Origin: an uncultured Pseudomonadota bacterium
GTDB lineage: Bacteria; Pseudomonadota; Alphaproteobacteria; Rs-D84
Direction of reading: 5' to 3'
DNA length: 42,208 bases
NCBI GenBank assembly: GCA_949283535.1
Contig: CASDTC010000013.1
Span: forward strand, 1 to 42,208
Under the pieces are notes generated by a model. It had not been told where the DNA came from. It saw only the letters and a list, made by a program, of their open reading frames with translations, and did no database searches. Positions within the stretch are counted from its first letter, which is position 1; each line of letters opens with the position of its first letter. Positions 1 through 7,640 of this stretch are shown in pieces. Both the position numbers and the translations under genes were made by a program.

Positions 1-1
1 A

Positions 2-40
2 GCCGGCTGGGGTGACGAGTTCCAAGTCGGTATCCATTAA
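2..40 (+). CDS. C-terminal tail of an upstream gene (partial)
   Basis: Reading frame 2 gives AGWGDEFQVGIH followed by TAA at 38-40, and a terminator hairpin begins about 20 bases later, as expected at the end of a plus-strand gene. The tail alternates aromatic and small residues in a way that could be a last beta strand of an outer-membrane protein, but twelve residues are too few to identify a family. Another frame stays open further but runs into the terminator, which makes it less likely. Confidence 0.35.
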   Translation, partial: AGWGDEFQVGIH

Positions 41-59
41 CAGTAAGATGCGGAAAACA

Positions 60-98
60 AAACGCCGATGTTCATAAAACATCGGCGTTCGGTTTTTT
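60..98. terminator. Bidirectional rho-independent terminator
   Basis: An 11-bp stem (AACGCCGATGT pairing with ACATCGGCGTT) closes a short loop and is followed by a T-run on the plus strand; on the minus strand TTTTGTTTT follows. It sits between a plus-strand gene end and the minus-strand gene ending at 99, so it can serve both. Confidence 0.85.
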
Positions 99-584
99 TT
101 ATTTCTTTCTTTGTTTGCGTAATTTTGCAATTTTTGCAATCAGTTGTCTGCGCAAGCGCATTTGATAATCCATATCATGACGGGTTGCACGATTTAGGCT
201 TCTGTTTAATTCTTCTATGGTACTTATGTCTGATCGCGCCATTAATTCATTTGTCGGCAGCAATATTGCAGCCATTAAACCAAATTTATCGTTGTATTCA
301 ATAATTGTTGTTGCCAGTTTTAATTCGTGTTCATTCATAAATTCTTTATTAATTGTATAGAAACGAAGCATTTTTTTAATTGCAGAAACAGGCAGATAAA
401 TTAATTCATCATCTTTGTTTTCAATGGGCATGCCATTTAAAGTAACAATTGGCAGTGATGTAATCAAATCGAATGCTGGCGCAATTGTCAGATTTTCTGT
501 TATTTTTATGCCATATGTTGTTTTCTTTTTCTTGGTTTGTTTTGGCATATTTTGTGCCGGTTTATTTTTATCAGATTTATTCAT
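99..584 (-). CDS. Basic protein of unknown function (161 aa)
   Basis: I do not recognise this protein. The start at 584 is chosen because AAAGGA lies about 8 bases upstream; the upstream extension has no ribosome binding site. The N-terminus is rich in Lys, Asn and Gln, and the C-terminus is a strongly basic predicted helix ending in KLRKQRKK. There is no signal peptide or membrane segment, so it is probably cytoplasmic; the charge would suit nucleic-acid or ribosome binding, which is inference only. It lies downstream of parE on the same strand with a 98-base gap and ends at a terminator. Confidence 0.6.
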   Translation of the reverse strand: MNKSDKNKPAQNMPKQTKKKKTTYGIKITENLTIAPAFDLITSLPIVTLNGMPIENKDDELIYLPVSAIKKMLRFYTINKEFMNEHELKLATTIIEYNDKFGLMAAILLPTNELMARSDISTIEELNRSLNRATRHDMDYQMRLRRQLIAKIAKLRKQRKK

Positions 585-682
585 AATAAATTTCCTTTGA
601 TTTGTGCTAAATATATATAGCACAAAAAACAATGTTGTCAAGATGTTGGTACAAGGATAATATGCCTGTGTGGGTATATTTG

Positions 683-2662
683 TTAAACAAATAAATCTTT
701 AACAAATTGGGCGTGTTCAGTTATGAATTTAAACCGGAATTCTGGTTTTTTACCCATTAATTCAGATACAATTGTTCGGGTTTTTTCGGTGTCTTCGGCG
801 CCATCATCGGTGCGCGGCGGCAGGTCGACCCGTATCAAACGCCGTGTTTTTGGCGACATGGTTGTTTCTTTTAATTGATTTGGCATCATTTCGCCCAAGC
901 CCTTGAATCGTGAAATTTCAATTTTTTTATTTTTGTATTTAGTGTTTTTCAATTGTTCCAATTCCGCGTCCGTATCGACATAAACCGATTCGGTCCCGCA
1001 TGTCAGTTTATACAGTGGTGGGCATGATAAATATAAATGACCGCCATATATTAATTGGGGCATTACCTGGTAAAAAAACGCCATTAGTAATGATGCAATA
1101 TGGCTGCCGTCGACATCGGCATCGGTCATTACAATTATTTTTTCATAGCGCAGTTTACTGTCATCCCAATTCTTGGCGGTACCCGCGCCAATAATATCGA
1201 TTAATTCATTTAATTCTTTGTTGGCACTGAACCGTTCATCAGAATTTGATATAACATTTAATACCTTGCCACGCAGGGGCATTATTGCCTGGGTGGCGCG
1301 GTCGCGTGCTTGTTTCGCGGTGCCGCCGGCGGATTCACCCTCTACAATAAATAATTCCGTGCCATCAATGCCGTGTTTTGAACAATCCGCTAATTTTGCC
1401 GGCATGCGCACACGTTTTGTCGGTGTTTTGCGCGCGATTTCTTTGACCTGTTTGGTCTTTATGCGCGCATTTGCCAGATTTATGACAAAGTCCAGTACGG
1501 CATTCGCGGTTTTGGGATCGGATGCCAAAAATATTTCCCATGGATCGCGTAATGCATTTTCGGTATATCTGGCGATTTCTGGATTGGATAATTTTTCTTT
1601 TGTTTGACCCAAAAATTGTGGGGTTTTATAAAATACGGATACAATTGCCGCAACAGAATCAAATACATCATCGCTGATTATTGATGATGCAGATTTATTA
1701 TTTATTTTTTCGCCGTATGCCTTTATACCCTTGGTTATTGCGGATTTGAAACCGTTTTCATGTGTGCCGCCATCGATTGTCGCAATTGTATTGCAGTATG
1801 ATGCAAAGAATCCATCATCCGATGCCGCACCATTTTCATCGGTTAAAAATGTTAATGCCCATTCAACACGACCAGAATTATCGGGGAAATCAACCGTGCC
1901 GCTGAATATCTTTGGTAAAATACGCGGTTTATCCTTGGTCTTTTCTTCCAGAAAGTCGGCAACCCCATTTGGATAATAAAATTCTGTTTGTGCCGGGATA
2001 TTCATATCATCGGTAATTAATTCCGGATTGCATATCCATTCAACGCGAACACCACGTGACAAGAATGATTTTGCCCGTGCCATGCGATAAATCTTGACCG
2101 GTTTGAATACCGCATTTGCACCAAATATTTCATCATCAATTGTAAATCTGATTTTTGTGCCATGATTTTTTGTTGGATTGCCGCGGGTCATTTGACTGGT
2201 GGGTTTGCCGCGTGAAAATGTTTGACGCCATTCATATCCATCGCGCGAAATAACAACAATCATTTCAGATGACAGGGCGTTAACAACAGAGCTGCCAACA
2301 CCATGCAAGCCACCACTGGTTTTATACACATTATTATTAAACTTTCCGCCAGAATGCAGGGTTGTTAATATAACCTCTAATGCAGATTTCCCAGGATATT
2401 TTGGATGTTCGTCCACCGGAATACCACGACCATCATCGGTTATTTCAATTGTTTTTGAATCAATTAAATTTACAATAATTTTTTTTGCGAATCCGGCGAC
2501 AGCCTCGTCAATAGAGTTATCCATTATTTCCACAGGCAGGTGGTGCCATGCCTTTTCATCTGTGCCACCAATATACATCCCAGGACGCAGACGAACAGGT
2601 TCCAAACCTTCTAGAACCTGGATATCTGATGCATCATATGTGTGTGTATTTTGTTCAATCAT
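683..2662 (-). CDS. parE: DNA topoisomerase IV subunit B
   Basis: ATPase subunit of topoisomerase IV, which with ParC decatenates sister chromosomes. The 659 residues show the GHKL ATPase fold first (VEIMDNSIDEAV, DDGRGIPV, and GGLHGVGSSVVNAL as ATP lid), then the transducer, then the TOPRIM domain with EGESAGG, PLRGKVLNV and TDADVDGSHI, which carries the metal-binding acidic residues. The end has RFKGLGEMMP followed by QLKETTM, the form usual in ParE; GyrB is normally longer. Length is normal for ParE. No parC is in the window. The call of ParE over GyrB rests on this C-terminal form and on length. Confidence 0.93.
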   Translation of the reverse strand: MIEQNTHTYDASDIQVLEGLEPVRLRPGMYIGGTDEKAWHHLPVEIMDNSIDEAVAGFAKKIIVNLIDSKTIEITDDGRGIPVDEHPKYPGKSALEVILTTLHSGGKFNNNVYKTSGGLHGVGSSVVNALSSEMIVVISRDGYEWRQTFSRGKPTSQMTRGNPTKNHGTKIRFTIDDEIFGANAVFKPVKIYRMARAKSFLSRGVRVEWICNPELITDDMNIPAQTEFYYPNGVADFLEEKTKDKPRILPKIFSGTVDFPDNSGRVEWALTFLTDENGAASDDGFFASYCNTIATIDGGTHENGFKSAITKGIKAYGEKINNKSASSIISDDVFDSVAAIVSVFYKTPQFLGQTKEKLSNPEIARYTENALRDPWEIFLASDPKTANAVLDFVINLANARIKTKQVKEIARKTPTKRVRMPAKLADCSKHGIDGTELFIVEGESAGGTAKQARDRATQAIMPLRGKVLNVISNSDERFSANKELNELIDIIGAGTAKNWDDSKLRYEKIIVMTDADVDGSHIASLLMAFFYQVMPQLIYGGHLYLSCPPLYKLTCGTESVYVDTDAELEQLKNTKYKNKKIEISRFKGLGEMMPNQLKETTMSPKTRRLIRVDLPPRTDDGAEDTEKTRTIVSELMGKKPEFRFKFITEHAQFVKDLFV

Positions 2663-2764
2663 AGCATAATATTATTAGTACATTTCTGGGGCGCTTGCAA
2701 GCGAAAGAATTTTTACATATATATACTTGTGTGTATATTTTTTAGGAAAAGGTTTTTAATAATC

Positions 2765-2792
2765 TTGATTTTTTTAGTAATATACTTATATA
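2765..2792 (+). promoter_or_regulatory. Candidate dnaJ promoter
   Basis: TTGATT and TATATA are separated by 16 bases, about 35 bases ahead of the dnaJ start. I see no CIRCE element or clear heat-shock sigma-32 boxes. Confidence 0.45.
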
Positions 2793-2827
2793 TCTGTGGG
2801 AAATAATTTAAGATGGATAGATAGAAA

Positions 2828-3958
2828 ATGAATAAAAATCCTTATGAAGTTTTGGGTGTCGCGCGGGATGCGTCTGATGCAGATATTAAAAAGGCATATC
2901 ATGCGTTGGTTATGAAATATCATCCGGACAGAAATCCGGGTAATAAAGACGCCGAAGAAAAATTCAAGGAAATAAATAACGCGTTTGATATTTTAAAAGA
3001 CCCGCAAAAACGTGCGGCATATGATCGATTCGGTGATGCGGCGTTTGCCGGTGGTAATGCATCGGGGGCAAATCCCTTTGGCGCAGGTGGAAACCCGTTT
3101 GGTAATGGTGCATTCCACTTTAATATGGGGGGCGGTGCCGGAATGGAAGATATTTTACGCGAAGCAATGCGCGGTTTTGGCTTTGATGGATTTGGTGATG
3201 CACGTGGTGGTGCGTCAACACGGGCGGGGCGCGATTTACTGGACGAGGTTGTAATAGATTTGCGTGATGCATATTTTGGTACAACGCATACTGTAAAATT
3301 TTCCAGCAATGTTGAATGTGATAAGTGTCATGGATATGGTACCGCAGATGGTAAACCGGCACCCGTATGTTCCCGTTGTCACGGTACGGGGTATGTACAG
3401 ACCAGTCGCGGGTTTTTTGCAATGCAAACACCGTGTCCAGAATGTAATGGATTGGGGCATAAAATTGATAAAAAGTGTACGCAATGTGATGGGGCGGGTA
3501 CTGTACGGAAAAGCAGAACACTGGATGTAAAAATTCCCGCCGGGATAGAAGATGGTGCGCGTCTGCGTTTGGCAGGTCAGGGTGAAGCAGGTCAAAATGG
3601 TGCGCCCGCGGGGGATTTTTATCTGGATGTACATATTCGTCCAGATAAACGATTCGAACGCGATGGCGCGGATTTAATCACGCATGCAGATGTTCCGTTT
3701 ACAACATTGGCATTGGGCGGTGAAATAGAGGTTGAAACAATTGATGATAAAACATTGTCTGTAAAGGTTCCCGCTGGGACCCAGGTTGGTGAAAAATTGC
3801 GTGTACGCGGTCATGGTATGCCAGGACGCCGTGCGGGCAGTTTTGGTGATTTGTATATTGAAATTAAAATGCCGGTGCCAACGAAATTAACAGAAAAGCA
3901 AAAGAAATTATTAAATGAATTTGCTGGCACAAAAAGTGCAAAAAAAGGTTGGTTTTAA
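2828..3958 (+). CDS. dnaJ: Chaperone protein DnaJ
   Basis: Hsp40 co-chaperone that stimulates DnaK ATPase and delivers unfolded clients in the cytoplasm. All type I domains are present: a J domain with the HPD motif at residues 32-34, a Gly/Phe-rich linker at about 73-125, four CXXCXGXG zinc motifs beginning at about 164, 181, 203 and 217, and the C-terminal substrate-binding and dimerisation domains. The length of 376 residues is typical. The gene is alone here; dnaK and grpE are not in the window. The ribosome binding site is weak (GATAG). Confidence 0.97.
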   Translation: MNKNPYEVLGVARDASDADIKKAYHALVMKYHPDRNPGNKDAEEKFKEINNAFDILKDPQKRAAYDRFGDAAFAGGNASGANPFGAGGNPFGNGAFHFNMGGGAGMEDILREAMRGFGFDGFGDARGGASTRAGRDLLDEVVIDLRDAYFGTTHTVKFSSNVECDKCHGYGTADGKPAPVCSRCHGTGYVQTSRGFFAMQTPCPECNGLGHKIDKKCTQCDGAGTVRKSRTLDVKIPAGIEDGARLRLAGQGEAGQNGAPAGDFYLDVHIRPDKRFERDGADLITHADVPFTTLALGGEIEVETIDDKTLSVKVPAGTQVGEKLRVRGHGMPGRRAGSFGDLYIEIKMPVPTKLTEKQKKLLNEFAGTKSAKKGWF

Positions 3959-3971
3959 TTATTGATAAAAA

Positions 3972-4010
3972 TGCGCTGTGTGCAGGAAATCATGTATATA
4001 GCGCGTTTTT
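3972..4010 (+). terminator. dnaJ terminator
   Basis: A long stem with several G-U pairs joins 3973-3984 to 3993-4004 and is followed by a T-run. Confidence 0.65.
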
Positions 4011-4016
4011 TCAATT

Positions 4017-4048
4017 AAAAAAATCCCACAATTATGTGGGATTTTTTT
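4017..4048. terminator. Bidirectional terminator between dnaJ and pgsA
   Basis: ATCCCACA and its complement enclose a short loop, with an A-run on one side and a T-run on the other, so it can end transcripts from both convergent genes. Confidence 0.85.
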
Positions 4049-4058
4049 ATTGGTAATT

Positions 4059-4658
4059 TTACTTTTTTATTTGTTTTAATTTTTGTGCAAATGTAAATGT
4101 ATATTGTGTCGCCGACCATACCGATGCCAGTAAAGATAACCACATTCCCCATATGCCAATATATGGCAAGATTGTAACCAGCCACATTACCAAGCGACTG
4201 TCTGTGCCAACAACCATTGTGCTGATGGCGAATAACAGCAAGAACGCAGTTATTGTAATCATTTGCAGTGTTGTTTTTATTTTGCCCATGGAAAAGCGTG
4301 CCTTTGGTACAGGCATTTCGATTTTCTGGGTCCCCAGAAATTCACGCAGACCACTGATATATAATTCGCGGGCAATCATTAATATAACAGGAACAACAAT
4401 AAACCATACCGGTGTCATAACGGTTAACATAATCAATGTATTAACAACTAATAATTTATCACCGATATGATCCATAACACCGCCCAGTTTTGTGCAGACA
4501 TTATATTTGCGTGCCAAAAATCCATCAAACCAATCGGATAATGCACCCAACAAGAACAAAATAAATGTTGTCCAATACAGTCCAAACATTAATGTTGGTA
4601 TTATTGCAAATGCCGCAGCAATGCGAAACACAGATAAAAAGTTAACGAAAAATTTCAT
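4059..4658 (-). CDS. pgsA: CDP-diacylglycerol-glycerol-3-phosphate 3-phosphatidyltransferase
   Basis: Integral membrane enzyme that makes phosphatidylglycerophosphate from CDP-diacylglycerol and glycerol 3-phosphate, the committed step to phosphatidylglycerol and cardiolipin. The full CDP-alcohol phosphatidyltransferase signature is visible, with D42, D45, G46, A49, R50, G59, D63 and D67 in the expected spacing. Several hydrophobic helices surround it, and 199 residues is normal. AAAGGAG precedes the start. It follows uvrC by 25 bases on the same strand; uvrC and pgsA are neighbours in many proteobacteria, which supports both calls. Confidence 0.93.
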   Translation of the reverse strand: MKFFVNFLSVFRIAAAFAIIPTLMFGLYWTTFILFLLGALSDWFDGFLARKYNVCTKLGGVMDHIGDKLLVVNTLIMLTVMTPVWFIVVPVILMIARELYISGLREFLGTQKIEMPVPKARFSMGKIKTTLQMITITAFLLLFAISTMVVGTDSRLVMWLVTILPYIGIWGMWLSLLASVWSATQYTFTFAQKLKQIKK

Positions 4659-4683
4659 ATTTTTACTCCTTTATATAATGCGA

Positions 4684-6108
4684 TTATATCACTTCTGTAT
4701 GAAAATGGGCATAAATTTTTTCAGCTGCGGCATTGCCCAGACCCGGGACATGGCGCAATGCGTCCAGGCTGGCATCGGCAATTGCGCGTACAGAACCAAA
4801 ATGTGTTAATAATGCCCGCTTGCGCGTGGGACCAATGCCATCAATTTCATCCAATACAGATGATGTCATTTGTTTTGCGCGAACCGTGCGATGAAATGTT
4901 ATGACAAATCGATGTGCTTCATCACGGACAGCGCGCAATAATAAAAACAAACGCGAATCTTTTGGTATATCACGGCAAACAGTGCCATCGGGCATAATAA
5001 AGTGTTCATCGCCATTACGAACAACACCCTTGGTTACGCCCAAGATTGGTATATTTGGTGCCGTTTGGTGTGCAATATTCCATTGCGCGGGACCGCCATC
5101 AACGATTATTAAATCCAGTTTTGGACCACGCATGGTTGCCCGTTGTACAAATTCAGCCATCATCGCAATATCATTGCCGGCGCGTGCGGCGTCGCGTAAT
5201 TTAAAATGTCTGTATCCGGTCTTTATAAATCCATTTGGACCAAATGTTATCATTGCGCCAACAGGACTTTTGCCGAACAGATGTGAATTATCAAATACGC
5301 CGGTGCATTCAATTTTTAATCCCAGCCATTTTTCCATGTCGTCAAATGCGCCGGTCCAATCAAAATTCGCGCTGGATGCATGATTTCGCCGCATGCCGCG
5401 ATTTGATGTTTGTGTTAATGTTGCGATTTTATCACGAATAATTGCCGCAGATTCAAAGTCCATTGCATCAGAATATTTTTTCATTTGTTTTGTTAAATCG
5501 GCAATTATTGGTTCGCTGTCGCCGGTTAAAATTCGGCGCGCCAATGCAACATTTTCTGTATAATGTGTTTGCGGTATTGTGCATGGCGCACTGCATCGAC
5601 CAATTTGGTACAGCAGGCATGGACGCGTGCGGTTGCGCATAAAAGTATCTGTGCATGTGCGCAGTTGGCACACCTTTTGAATCGTTTTTATTGTTTCATT
5701 TAATGCATTTACCGATGGGTATGGACCGTATACATCACGGCGCTGGGATATTTTGCCGCGGAATTTCATCAGACGGGGATATTCTGATTTTGTTAATGCA
5801 ATCATTGGGTACATTTTCCCATCTGTCAGCATTATGTTATATTTTGGTTTCAGCGTCTTGATTAAATGCTGTTCCAATATTAATGCGTCTGATTCTGTTG
5901 GTGTTGTTTCCCAATCAATGCGTGCAACCATTGTCCGCATTACCTGTTTGTGCGGTTCCAGTTTGGATATATCTGTATATTGTTTTAACCGGTTGGACAG
6001 ATTTTTTGCCTTGCCAACATATAACAGGTTCCCATCGGTGTCATACATTTTGTACACGCCAGGGGCGTTGGGACTATTTTCAATTAAATCAGAAAATTGA
6101 ATATTCAT
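4684..6108 (-). CDS. uvrC: UvrABC excinuclease subunit C, short form
   Basis: Makes the two incisions around a DNA lesion in nucleotide excision repair. Order of domains: GIY-YIG nuclease (GVY near 17, YVG at 30-32), the Cys region with C152, C164, C172 and C176 that matches the iron-sulphur ligands of UvrC, the UvrB-binding UVR helix pair (about 200-232), the RNase H-like nuclease with D273 (DNSH), D337 (VDGG) and H399 (DEAHRF), and C-terminal helix-hairpin-helix motifs (about 418-470). All recognised catalytic positions are kept. At 474 residues it is well below the usual 600 or so because most of the segment between the UVR helices and the RNase H-like core is absent. No clear ribosome binding site precedes the ATG. 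Confidence 0.93.
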   Translation of the reverse strand: MNIQFSDLIENSPNAPGVYKMYDTDGNLLYVGKAKNLSNRLKQYTDISKLEPHKQVMRTMVARIDWETTPTESDALILEQHLIKTLKPKYNIMLTDGKMYPMIALTKSEYPRLMKFRGKISQRRDVYGPYPSVNALNETIKTIQKVCQLRTCTDTFMRNRTRPCLLYQIGRCSAPCTIPQTHYTENVALARRILTGDSEPIIADLTKQMKKYSDAMDFESAAIIRDKIATLTQTSNRGMRRNHASSANFDWTGAFDDMEKWLGLKIECTGVFDNSHLFGKSPVGAMITFGPNGFIKTGYRHFKLRDAARAGNDIAMMAEFVQRATMRGPKLDLIIVDGGPAQWNIAHQTAPNIPILGVTKGVVRNGDEHFIMPDGTVCRDIPKDSRLFLLLRAVRDEAHRFVITFHRTVRAKQMTSSVLDEIDGIGPTRKRALLTHFGSVRAIADASLDALRHVPGLGNAAAEKIYAHFHTEVI

Positions 6109-6158
6109 ACCAATTATGATAAAATATTAAAAACTAAATAGCAAATAGAGGATATAAA

Positions 6159-6623
6159 ATGATTCAAGAATCTGGTCGTTCGATGATTGAAATGATGGGG
6201 GTTTTGGCGATTATGGGGGTGATTACTGTTGGGGCAATCGCCGCGATTTCCAGTGCGATGAATATGCAAAAGCGCAATGAAGTTAATGACGAGGTTTTGC
6301 AAATGGTAACCCAGGTTCGTCAAATGTTCAGCGAATTTGATGACTATTCAAATATTAATAATTCAACAATATTTGGTGCAATCGGTATGACGAACAAAAA
6401 TCCATATGGTGGATCGTATGAAATTTCTGTTAATCCATCAAATACGCGTCAGTTTATAATTTCTATTAATGGTTTGTCGCAATCTGACTGTGAATATTTT
6501 ATAACCAAGGGATGGGAAGGTTCGGTTGGATACGAAATGTCAAATCGCACAGAAAGCGGTGCGGTTGGTGACTGTGATAATACAAATGGTGAAAATGTTG
6601 TTCAAATAACATATGGCGAATAA
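6159..6623 (+). CDS. Type IV prepilin-like protein
   Basis: A six-residue leader ending in Gly6 precedes RSMIEMMGVLAIMGVITVG, a prepilin N-terminus with Glu at mature position +5 and a hydrophobic helix. A prepilin peptidase would cleave after Gly6 and the mature protein would join a type IV pilus or type II secretion pseudopilus. The 154-residue protein has a C-terminal globular part with two Cys that could form a disulphide loop. AGAGGA precedes the start. No pilus ATPase, platform protein or peptidase gene is in the window, so its machine must be encoded elsewhere. It is divergent from uvrC and 17 bases upstream of the pseudouridine synthase gene. Confidence 0.8.
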   Translation: MIQESGRSMIEMMGVLAIMGVITVGAIAAISSAMNMQKRNEVNDEVLQMVTQVRQMFSEFDDYSNINNSTIFGAIGMTNKNPYGGSYEISVNPSNTRQFIISINGLSQSDCEYFITKGWEGSVGYEMSNRTESGAVGDCDNTNGENVVQITYGE

Positions 6624-6640
6624 ATCGTGAATTATATCGC

Positions 6641-7612
6641 ATGGCGGAATTAGTTAAAATTTCACAGGTTGAAGATGGAATGCGTTTGTTGCGCTGGTTC
6701 TTGCGCCGGTTCCCTGCAATGCCGCAACGCGAATTTTATAAATTGTGTCGTGGGGGGCAAATTCGTGTAAATTCATCGCGCGCGCGTGGTCAGGAAATTT
6801 TGCGTGCAGGTGATGTTGTGCGCGTGCCACCAACGCTGACCAGTTTTATAAAGCCGACAGAACATAAAACAGAAACGGGCAGTCATTTTTCTTTGGCAGA
6901 TTTGGAAAATTTGCGTCAGTGTATTATTCATAATGACGATGACATTGTTGTATTTAACAAGCCGGCTGGATTGGCGGTTCAGGGCGGAACAGGTATTCGC
7001 AAATCTGTGGATAAAATGGCGGCGGCATTGTTTCCGTATGATAAAGTTGCGCTGGTTCATCGGTTGGATCGTGAAACCAGTGGTATTCTGGTTGTGGCAA
7101 AAAATCAACGCGCAGCCCAAGCGTTGTCCAAAGAGTTCCAAGAAAAAACAGCGCATAAAGAATATTTGGCATTATTAAATGGTGATGTGACACCGCCACA
7201 TGGTGTTATTGATAACTATATGGTCAAGGGTCAGGTTTTTGACAGTCCCGCCCGAATTAATGATGGAACAGGGCAACGACCACAACGGGCAATTACAGAA
7301 TATCATGTTCTGTCCCAGGCAGGTGGACATTTGTCATGGGTTTTGTTTTCACCAAAAACGGGGCGCACGCATCAGTTGCGCATACACAGTGCATTGTGTC
7401 TGAATGCGCCAATTGTTGGTGATATGCTGTACGGGGCGGATAAACATCTGGATTCAACATTGCGTTCGATGTTGGCGACAAATAATTTATTTTTATTGGC
7501 GTATAAGTTAACATTTCGGCATCCAACAACAGGCAAGACAATAACTTTACGGGCGTCAGTTCCTGAATTTATGCGCCCAGTGATAAAATTTTTAGAATTT
7601 CAGTTGCCTTGA
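6641..7612 (+). CDS. rluC: RluA-family 23S rRNA pseudouridine synthase (RluC-like)
   Basis: Isomerises specific uridines to pseudouridine, most likely in 23S rRNA. An S4 RNA-binding domain occupies roughly residues 15-65, followed by the catalytic domain with HRLDRETSG, where D143 is the expected nucleophile, and the later RTHQLRIH segment. The length of 323 residues fits RluC or RluD; RluC is preferred from the overall N-terminal S4 form, but the exact target uridines cannot be read from sequence. It ends in TGA, showing that TGA is a stop here. No strong ribosome binding site is seen, so coupling to the prepilin gene is possible. Confidence 0.85.
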   Translation: MAELVKISQVEDGMRLLRWFLRRFPAMPQREFYKLCRGGQIRVNSSRARGQEILRAGDVVRVPPTLTSFIKPTEHKTETGSHFSLADLENLRQCIIHNDDDIVVFNKPAGLAVQGGTGIRKSVDKMAAALFPYDKVALVHRLDRETSGILVVAKNQRAAQALSKEFQEKTAHKEYLALLNGDVTPPHGVIDNYMVKGQVFDSPARINDGTGQRPQRAITEYHVLSQAGGHLSWVLFSPKTGRTHQLRIHSALCLNAPIVGDMLYGADKHLDSTLRSMLATNNLFLLAYKLTFRHPTTGKTITLRASVPEFMRPVIKFLEFQLP

Positions 7613-7640
7613 TACACAGGAGGTATAAAATAAACCCGCA

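Noticed and set aside
7600-7612. Possible recoding of TGA as tryptophan, as in some reduced Alphaproteobacteria
   Set aside because: rluC and rbfA end at TGA at the family-typical length, and Trp codons are TGG throughout.
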